Source: Candidatus Portnoyibacteriota bacterium (GTDB taxonomy: Bacteria > Patescibacteriota > Minisyncoccia > RBG-13-40-8-A > JAUWHN01). From it: 6,334 nucleotides of DNA. The notes beneath the pieces are model-generated. The model worked only from the letters and a program-made list of their open reading frames with translations, did not search any database and had not been told where the DNA came from. Both the position numbers and the translations under genes were made by a program. The DNA is taken from positions 1 through 6,334 of the forward strand of contig JAUWHN010000048.1 of NCBI GenBank assembly GCA_030605865.1. Direction: 5' to 3'. Positions within the stretch are counted from its first letter, which is position 1, and each line of letters begins with the position of its first letter. Of the stretch, positions 1-4,414 are shown in pieces.

Positions 1-53
1 ACCGGTGTAAACGGTTTTGCAGACCGTTGCGTAAGCCACTCCGCCACGCGGCC
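1..53 (-). tRNA. tRNA-Cys(GCA), 3' part cut off by window edge
   Basis: On the minus strand the acceptor strand GGCCGCG (53-47) is followed by U8, a D-arm, and an anticodon stem ACGGT/ACCGT around the loop CTGCAAA, which gives anticodon GCA (Cys). The sequence ends at the start of the T-arm, so about 20 nt of the 3' end lie outside the window. It is the last visible member of a tRNA series read in the same direction, 44 nt downstream of tRNA-Leu(UAA). That A/T-rich 44-nt gap is the widest in the series. Confidence 0.9.
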
Positions 54-97
54 CTACTTTTTTAATTTTAGCTAAATAATTTATTTTTGTAAACTTA

Positions 98-184
98 TGC
101 CCGGGGTGGGACTCGAACCCACACGGGAGGAACACTCCCACAAGATTTTAAGTCTTGCGCGTCTACCAGTTCCGCCACCCGGGC
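98..184 (-). tRNA. tRNA-Leu(UAA)
   Basis: The minus strand shows acceptor GCCCGGG (184-178) pairing with CCCGGGC (105-99), discriminator A at 98, and an anticodon stem CAAGA/TCTTG with loop CTTAAAA, so the anticodon is UAA. The long variable arm (GGGAG paired with CTCCC) is typical of class II tRNAs such as leucine. The T-loop TTCGAGT is canonical. No CCA is encoded: the base after the discriminator is T. The 5' end is 6 nt from the 3' end of tRNA-Val(UAC). Confidence 0.95.
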
Positions 185-190
185 AATTAA

Positions 191-264
191 TGGGCGGTGT
201 AGGACTCGAACCTACGACCTTCTCGGTGTAAACGAGACGCTCTAGCCAGCTGAGCTAACCGCCC
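191..264 (-). tRNA. tRNA-Val(UAC)
   Basis: Acceptor GGGCGGT (264-258) pairs with ACCGCCC (198-192), with discriminator A at 191. The anticodon stem TCTCG/CGAGA encloses TTTACAC, giving anticodon UAC (Val). The T-arm TAGG-TTCGAGT-CCTA is canonical. CCA is not encoded. It is close in sequence to tRNA-Val(GAC) at 1493-1567, differing at about nine positions including the anticodon wobble base, so the two are probably paralogues. Confidence 0.96.
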
Positions 265-272
265 CTCCTTGA

Positions 273-358
273 TGCCCAGGGCGGGACTCGAACCCGCACG
301 CCCAAAAATGAGCCTTGGCCCTCAACCAAGTGTGTATACCAAATTCCACCACCTGGGC
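273..358 (-). tRNA. tRNA-Leu(GAG)
   Basis: Acceptor GCCCAGG (358-352) pairs with CCTGGGC (280-274), with discriminator A at 273. The anticodon stem CTTGG/CCAAG encloses TTGAGGG, so the anticodon is GAG (reads CUC and CUU). A long variable arm (GCTC, loop ATTTTT, GGGC) marks a class II tRNA. CCA is not encoded. The 5' end directly abuts the rplS stop codon with no spacer, so 5' maturation by RNase P would cut the joint transcript exactly after that stop. Confidence 0.95.
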
Positions 359-853
359 TTACTTATTTTCTGTTTTTTCCTCTTTAGGTTTTTCTTCTTT
401 AGATTCGGCTTCTTTTTTTTCTTTTTTTGGTTCTTCCTCTTTCTTTCCCGCCTCTTCAACGGGTTTTTCTTTCGGTTCTTCCCACTCCACTCCCAATAAT
501 TCCTTAGTCTTCATTCTTGCCTTTTTGCCTCGTCTTTCTCTCATATAATAAAGTTTTGCTCGGCGGACTTTTGACCGTTTAACTACTTCAATTTTAAAAA
601 TTGTTGGGCAGTGAAGAGGAAATATTCTTTCAACACCTACGCCAAGAGATATTTTTCGAACCGTAAAAGTAGCATTAGATCCTTTGCCATGTTTTCTGGC
701 AATAACTAATCCTTCAAAAACTTGAGTTCGCTGACTGCCTGCCTTAGTTTTTTCAGGTAAATTCAAATGAACTCGAACAATATCACCAGGCCTTATGTCC
801 GGGATATTTTGTTTAAGCTGGCTTTTATTGAAAATATCTAATTTATTTGTCAT
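359..853 (-). CDS. rplS: 50S ribosomal protein L19 with a charged C-terminal tail
   Basis: L19 is a large-subunit protein that contributes to an intersubunit bridge. Residues 1-115 match the family: RPGDIVRVHL (21-30), QVFEGLVIARK (44-54), TFTVRKIS (62-69), GVERIFPLHCP (73-83), and VRRAKLYYMRERRGKKAR (96-113). The family is usually about 115-120 residues, but this protein has 164. The extra 45 or so residues are almost entirely K, E and P and are probably disordered. The ATG overlaps the stop of the upstream pseudouridine synthase as ATGA, so translation is probably coupled. No Shine-Dalgarno motif is correctly spaced; a GGAG lies about 17 nt upstream. The stop codon touches the first base of tRNA-Leu(GAG). 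The frequent rpsP-rimM-trmD neighbourhood of rplS is absent here. Confidence 0.96.
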   Translation of the reverse strand: MTNKLDIFNKSQLKQNIPDIRPGDIVRVHLNLPEKTKAGSQRTQVFEGLVIARKHGKGSNATFTVRKISLGVGVERIFPLHCPTIFKIEVVKRSKVRRAKLYYMRERRGKKARMKTKELLGVEWEEPKEKPVEEAGKKEEEPKKEKKEAESKEEKPKEEKTENK

Positions 854-1491
854 AAATTTTTTAGAATTTTCTCCAAATCTTTGGGTAATTCAGAATGAAA
901 TTCTTTTACTTCTCCATTGGGCAAGGAAAATTTTAAATAACTTGCATGCAAGAACTGTCTTTTTAATCTTTCTGGAGTTGGTTGTCTTTTAAATTTATAT
1001 TTTTCATCTCCAGCTATTGGATGCCCTATTGAGGCCAAGTGGACTCTTATTTGATGGGTTCGGCCAGTTTCCGGAGTTACTTCTAAATAAGTATAGCCTT
1101 CAAATTCCTTTAAAACCGTATATCTAGTAATTGCTTCCCTTCTTTTGCCTATTGGAGCAGTGGTTTGGCTGCCGCCCCGTTTTCTGGACCTGCTAATGGT
1201 TTTAGTAATTATACCAGTTTTGTCTTTAAGGCTTCCGTGAACCAAGGTAATATATCTTTTCTTTATCTGGCGATTTTTAAATTGGCCTTTCAGCCAATCA
1301 TGAATTTTCTCATTTTTAGCAAAAATTAGCAGACCCGAGGTATCTTTATCCAGTCTATGAGCCAGTCTTGCATTAGGAAAGTAGTCTATAAGGGTGTTTC
1401 TTTCTTTTTTGCTCGTCGGATGAACCAAGAGCCCTGCCGGCTTATCTATTATAATAATATTTCCATCCTCGTAGATAATCGGAATTTTCAT
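850..1491 (-). CDS. RluA-family RNA pseudouridine synthase
   Basis: This enzyme family converts specific uridines of rRNA or tRNA to pseudouridine. The 213-residue protein begins with the family's IDKPAGLLVHP segment (15-25). It has the catalytic motif HRLDKDTSG (45-53) with Asp48 as the expected nucleophile, and the conserved GRTHQIRVHL (143-152) and HPIAGDEKY (157-165) segments. There is no N-terminal S4 domain, so it is a short RluA-like form; the target site (RluA, RluC or RluD type) cannot be told from sequence alone. The ATG at 1491 is the only plausible start. Upstream in frame there is no ATG, GTG or TTG before a TGA inside tRNA-Val(GAC), and the conserved domain begins within the first ten residues. 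The start lies only 1 nt from the mature 3' end of that tRNA, leaving no room for a ribosome binding site. Its TGA overlaps the rplS ATG. Confidence 0.94.
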   Translation of the reverse strand: MKIPIIYEDGNIIIIDKPAGLLVHPTSKKERNTLIDYFPNARLAHRLDKDTSGLLIFAKNEKIHDWLKGQFKNRQIKKRYITLVHGSLKDKTGIITKTISRSRKRGGSQTTAPIGKRREAITRYTVLKEFEGYTYLEVTPETGRTHQIRVHLASIGHPIAGDEKYKFKRQPTPERLKRQFLHASYLKFSLPNGEVKEFHSELPKDLEKILKNL

Positions 1492-1492
1492 G

Positions 1493-1567
1493 TGGGCGGT
1501 ACAGGACTTGAACCTATGACCTTCTCGATGTCAACGAGACGCTCTAAACCAACTGAGCTAACCGCCC
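1493..1567 (-). tRNA. tRNA-Val(GAC)
   Basis: Acceptor GGGCGGT (1567-1561) pairs with ACCGCCC (1500-1494), with discriminator A at 1493. The anticodon stem TCTCG/CGAGA encloses TTGACAT, so the anticodon is GAC (reads GUC and GUU). The T-loop is TTCAAGT. No CCA is encoded: after the discriminator come C and then the ATG of the pseudouridine synthase gene. The 5' end is 5 nt from tRNA-Ile(UAU). It is a near copy of tRNA-Val(UAC) at 191-264. Confidence 0.95.
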
Positions 1568-1572
1568 GAAAG

Positions 1573-1645
1573 TGCGCCCGGATGGATTTGAACCACCGAC
1601 CGTCCGGATATAAGCCGGATGCTCTAACCGCTGAGCTACGGGCGC
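1573..1645 (-). tRNA. tRNA-Ile(UAU), rare bacterial AUA-decoding tRNA
   Basis: Acceptor GCGCCCG (1645-1639) pairs with CGGGCGC (1580-1574), with discriminator A at 1573. The D-arm is TAGCTCAGCGGTTAGAGC. The anticodon stem TCCGG/CCGGA encloses the 7-nt loop CTTATAT, giving C32 U33 U34 A35 U36 A37, so the anticodon is UAU. The segment GGTCGGTGGTTCAA covering the variable region and T-arm resembles ordinary bacterial tRNA-Ile. Most bacteria read AUA with a CAU tRNA modified to lysidine; a UAU tRNA reads AUA directly. CCA is not encoded. It sits 12 nt after the ftsH stop codon. Confidence 0.93.
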
Positions 1646-1657
1646 TTTTTAAAATTT

Positions 1658-3472
1658 TTATTTCATCAATTTTTCAAACTCTTTTCTTTCAATAACCTCT
1701 TTCTCAATCAATTGTTCTGCTATTTGTTTTAGCTTTGTTCTTTTCTGTTTGATGATTTTTTGGGCGGTTTTTTGGGCATCGCGGATTAATTTTTCTACTT
1801 CTTTATCAATTTCCGAAGCTACTTTTTCAGAATAGTTTTTTTGTTCGGCAATTGCTTTTCCTAAAAATACTAATCCACCATTTTCGCCAAAAGTCATTGG
1901 TCCCAATTTTTCACTCATTCCATAGCGAGTGACTAAAGCCCTCGCTAAATCCGAAGCTTGTTGAAGGTCTGAGGATGCTCCGGTAGTTAATTCCTTAAAG
2001 ACTATTTTTTCAGAGCAATAACCACCAAGAAAAACAGCCAAATCAGCTAAAAATTCCGAGCGAGAACGAAGATGTTTATCTTTAATTGGAAGTTTTAAAG
2101 TATAACCAGCTGCTCTCCCCCGAGCGACAATCGAAACTTTATGAACAGGATCAGCATGTTTTAAGTTGGCCGCTACCAAGGCATGACCTGCTTCGTGATA
2201 AGCAGCAATTTCTTTCTCTTCTTTAGAAAGAATATGGCTTTTTCTTTCCGGGCCCAAGAGAACTTTTTCAATGGATTCTAGAAGATGTTGTTGATTAATA
2301 ATTTTTTCATTTTTTCTAGCTGCTAAAATTGCTGCTTCATTAATCAGATTAGCTAAATCAGCTCCGGAAAATCCCGGTGTTCTTTCAGCAATATGACGAA
2401 GATTAACATTTTTAACAAGATGTTTATTCTCTGCATGAATTTTAAGAATTTTTTCTCGTTCATTAATGTCGGGTAAGTCAAGAATAACTCTTCGATCAAA
2501 TCTACCGGGACGCAAAAGAGCAGGGTCAAGAATATCGGGTCTATTTGTTGCTGCTATTACAATTGTGTTTGTATCTCTATCAAAACCATCCATTTCTACT
2601 AAGATTTGATTTAAAGTTTGTTCTCTTTCATCATGTCCGCCACCAAGTCCGGCTCCCCGGTGTCTACCCACAGCATCAATTTCATCTATAAAAACAATTG
2701 AAGGAGCATTTTTCTTAGCAGCTTTGAATAAATCCCTTACTCGAGAGGCGCCTACTCCAACAAACATTTCAACAAATTCCGAGCCAGAAATATTGAAAAA
2801 TGGAACACTGGCTTCACCGGCCACTGCCCGGGCAAGTAAAGTTTTTCCGGTGCCCGGTGGACCCATTAAAAGAACTCCTCGAGGAATCCTGGCTCCGATC
2901 TCAATAAATTTCTTAGGATGTTTAAGAAAATCAACTATTTCTCTTAATTCTTCTTTAGCCTCTTCAATACCGGCCACGTCTTTAAAGCTAATTTTCTTTT
3001 CTTTGTCCATGGGATCAGTTAGTCTAGCGTTGGATTTGCCAAAAGAAAGAGCCTGGGTTTGGCCTTTTTGGGCTTGACGGAACATAAACCATAAAAATAA
3101 AGCAATCAGAAGAAAAGGAAGAAGGAATGGCAAAAGCGCGCCTGCCCAGACCATAAATCCCGAGGGTTGCTTCATTTCTAATTTTATTTCTTTAAGCCTT
3201 TCTTGATTTACATTGTAGTTTATTAGGGATTGAGTAAGGGAAGTTTCTTGTTCTTTGCGGGATTTTCTTTTGGTGCCATCAATAAGTTCAATAGTTAAAT
3301 CATTTTCTTCAACAACAATTTTAACAACCTTACCTTCGTTGATTTGTGTAACAACTTCACTTAGGGGGATTTCTTCTGGTTTTTCAGAAGGAGTGGAGTA
3401 TAGGGTAAAAATCCCTGAAACGACAAGCAGGATTAGTAAGGCAAAGAATATGTTTGTAATTAATTTTTTCAT
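1658..3472 (-). CDS. ftsH: ATP-dependent zinc metalloprotease FtsH
   Basis: FtsH is a membrane-anchored hexameric AAA+ protease that extracts and degrades membrane and some soluble proteins. Numbered from the ATG at 3472 (604 aa), it has a first membrane helix (about 5-25), a short outer domain, and a second helix (about 106-132). The ATPase follows with Walker A GPPGTGKT (204-211), pore loop FVGVG (237-241), Walker B VFIDEID (260-266) and the second region of homology from ATNRPD to RPGRFDR (308-327). The protease has HEAGH (426-430) and a probable third zinc ligand Asp502 in SSDLQQASDLAR. All key residues are present, and the length is only slightly under the usual 610-650. A TTG 9 nt upstream could add three residues, but ATG is preferred. 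No Shine-Dalgarno motif is seen. It begins 39 nt after the UMP kinase-like gene and is followed by tRNA-Ile(UAU). Confidence 0.98.
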   Translation of the reverse strand: MKKLITNIFFALLILLVVSGIFTLYSTPSEKPEEIPLSEVVTQINEGKVVKIVVEENDLTIELIDGTKRKSRKEQETSLTQSLINYNVNQERLKEIKLEMKQPSGFMVWAGALLPFLLPFLLIALFLWFMFRQAQKGQTQALSFGKSNARLTDPMDKEKKISFKDVAGIEEAKEELREIVDFLKHPKKFIEIGARIPRGVLLMGPPGTGKTLLARAVAGEASVPFFNISGSEFVEMFVGVGASRVRDLFKAAKKNAPSIVFIDEIDAVGRHRGAGLGGGHDEREQTLNQILVEMDGFDRDTNTIVIAATNRPDILDPALLRPGRFDRRVILDLPDINEREKILKIHAENKHLVKNVNLRHIAERTPGFSGADLANLINEAAILAARKNEKIINQQHLLESIEKVLLGPERKSHILSKEEKEIAAYHEAGHALVAANLKHADPVHKVSIVARGRAAGYTLKLPIKDKHLRSRSEFLADLAVFLGGYCSEKIVFKELTTGASSDLQQASDLARALVTRYGMSEKLGPMTFGENGGLVFLGKAIAEQKNYSEKVASEIDKEVEKLIRDAQKTAQKIIKQKRTKLKQIAEQLIEKEVIERKEFEKLMK

Positions 3473-3490
3473 ACTTTTCAACTATAGTAC

Positions 3491-3496
3491 ATTATA
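3491..3496 (-). promoter_or_regulatory. possible -10 box for ftsH
   Basis: A perfect TATAAT reads on the minus strand 18 nt before the ftsH ATG. Transcription would start near 3483-3484, giving a leader of about 11 nt. No convincing -35 is seen: the hexamer at a 17-nt spacing is TTTATT. It lies in the short gap after the UMP kinase-like gene, so ftsH and the tRNA-containing operon may have their own promoter as well as read-through. In A+T-rich DNA a lone TATAAT can occur by chance. Confidence 0.4.
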
Positions 3497-3511
3497 AGAA
3501 ATTTTGCAAGA

Positions 3512-4204
3512 TTAATAAATAGTAGTTCCTTTAAATATTCGATTCTCCAAATAATCTCTAAAATTTTTTAATTCCGTTCCTTTGAATAGAACAACTTTCA
3601 ATTTAAGTTTTTGGGCAAGTTTTGCAGCAATTGGGTCCATCGGCGCACTCATTCCGGGTTCCCACTGATCCTTAATCAGCTTTCGATAGTCTTGCCAACT
3701 TATTTTTAAAAATTTTTTAACTCCTTTATGCTTAGCTGGATCTTTTTCATAAACATAAGAAATATTACTGGCAATAATCACTGATTTAGCTTTAAATCTT
3801 TGGGCTAAACGAATAGCAATAAAGTCAGTTGAATAGCCCGGTTGCCAGCCCGAGGCAATAATTAGACAAGAATTATTTTTAATTGGTTTGTGAGGTTTGT
3901 CGAGAATAATTGGATGGGCCTTTTTAAAGAAAATCGTTCGCAGAAGATGAGCGTTGAGCCGGGTGTTATGGATACCCAACCAGTCAATATCTTCGTCGCT
4001 GACAGCAACTATTTTAGAAGCAGCTTTTTGATATAAGCGAGCAGTTTTTCCGCCGCCAGCTACGATAACAAATTTCTTTCCTTGCTCTAAATAATCTAAA
4101 ATAAGCTTTCGGAATCTTTTTAAAAATCTTGTACTGATTTTACCAGGAGCCGGAGAAATAAGAGAGCCGCCAAGAGCGATAATGATATAGTTGTCTTTAT
4201 TCAT
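3512..4204 (-). CDS. UMP kinase-like protein of the amino acid kinase family (archaeal-type)
   Basis: The probable role is phosphorylation of UMP to UDP in the cytoplasm for pyrimidine nucleotide supply. The 230-residue protein has the amino acid kinase fold signatures: LGGSLISP (11-18), VIVAGGGKTAR (46-56), DWLGIHNTRLNAHLL (74-88), SGWQPGYSTDFIA (118-130), ASNISYVYEKDP (145-156) and PMDPIAAKLA (188-197). The GGS start, the DWLGI..TR..A block and the PMDP..A segment resemble archaeal UMP kinases more than bacterial PyrH, which usually opens with KLSGE. The length fits the archaeal group, about 220-230. Other members of the fold (isopentenyl phosphate kinase, fosfomycin kinase types) are less likely but not excluded, because substrate residues cannot be tested here. 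The ATG at 4204 gives the expected N-terminus. Upstream is an extended -10 at leaderless spacing and no Shine-Dalgarno motif. It is divergent from rny. Confidence 0.82.
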   Translation of the reverse strand: MNKDNYIIIALGGSLISPAPGKISTRFLKRFRKLILDYLEQGKKFVIVAGGGKTARLYQKAASKIVAVSDEDIDWLGIHNTRLNAHLLRTIFFKKAHPIILDKPHKPIKNNSCLIIASGWQPGYSTDFIAIRLAQRFKAKSVIIASNISYVYEKDPAKHKGVKKFLKISWQDYRKLIKDQWEPGMSAPMDPIAAKLAQKLKLKVVLFKGTELKNFRDYLENRIFKGTTIY

Positions 4205-4211
4205 TATTTAA

Positions 4212-4220
4212 AGTGTAGCA
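4212..4220 (-). promoter_or_regulatory. extended -10 promoter element for the UMP kinase-like gene
   Basis: The minus strand reads TGC followed by TACACT (TG at 4220-4219, hexamer 4217-4212), an extended -10 pattern. The expected transcription start, 7 nt after the hexamer, is 4205 or 4204, which is the A of the ATG or one base before it. The message would then be leaderless. No -35 resemblance is seen at 16-18 nt spacing, which extended -10 promoters can tolerate. Confidence 0.5.
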
Positions 4221-4314
4221 TGGCTAAGAATAAGAAAAAAGGCTCAATTTCTTGTCGGCGTCTGTTGTTTGATTAACGATACTTCTGACGGTTTCGGCGA
4301 TTTTTGCTAAACAT

Positions 4315-4343
4315 TTGACAGTTTAAAACATATTTGTTAAACT
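4315..4343 (+). promoter_or_regulatory. sigma70-type promoter for rny-HU
   Basis: A consensus TTGACA (4315-4320) is followed by a 17-nt spacer and the hexamer TAAACT (4338-4343), directly preceded by TGT (4335-4337), an extended -10. All three elements are correctly spaced. Transcription should start near 4350, leaving a leader of about 65 nt before the rny ATG. It is the best promoter match in the window. Confidence 0.75.
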
Positions 4344-4414
4344 TATTTAGTAAGTAAATAATCTTTGATGCTAAAGAAATATAAGTATGTGTTTTTTAGC
4401 AACAATTAAAAAAT

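Larger units (their letters stand above)
4205..4414. other. divergent intergenic region between the UMP kinase-like gene and rny
   Basis: This 210-nt A+T-rich gap contains a promoter for each side, listed separately. The presumed rny leader (about 4350-4414) shows no strong hairpin, riboswitch or Shine-Dalgarno motif that I can recognise. The bases just before the rny ATG are A-rich. Confidence 0.7.

Noticed and set aside
269..548. Phenylalanine- and serine-rich plus-strand open frames opposite the rplS tail
   Set aside because: They are the antisense of the lysine/glutamate-rich L19 tail, and one overlaps tRNA-Leu(GAG). No family resemblance or start signal supports them.
3479..3481. TTG as the ftsH start
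   Set aside because: It adds only three residues, is a weaker start codon, and would lie about 2 nt from the predicted transcription start. The ATG at 3472 gives the usual MKK membrane-helix start.
4305..4345. Similar AAACATTTG and AAACATATTTG segments around the rny promoter as operator half-sites
   Set aside because: They are A/T-rich, imperfect and overlap the promoter elements themselves. Nothing separates them from chance.
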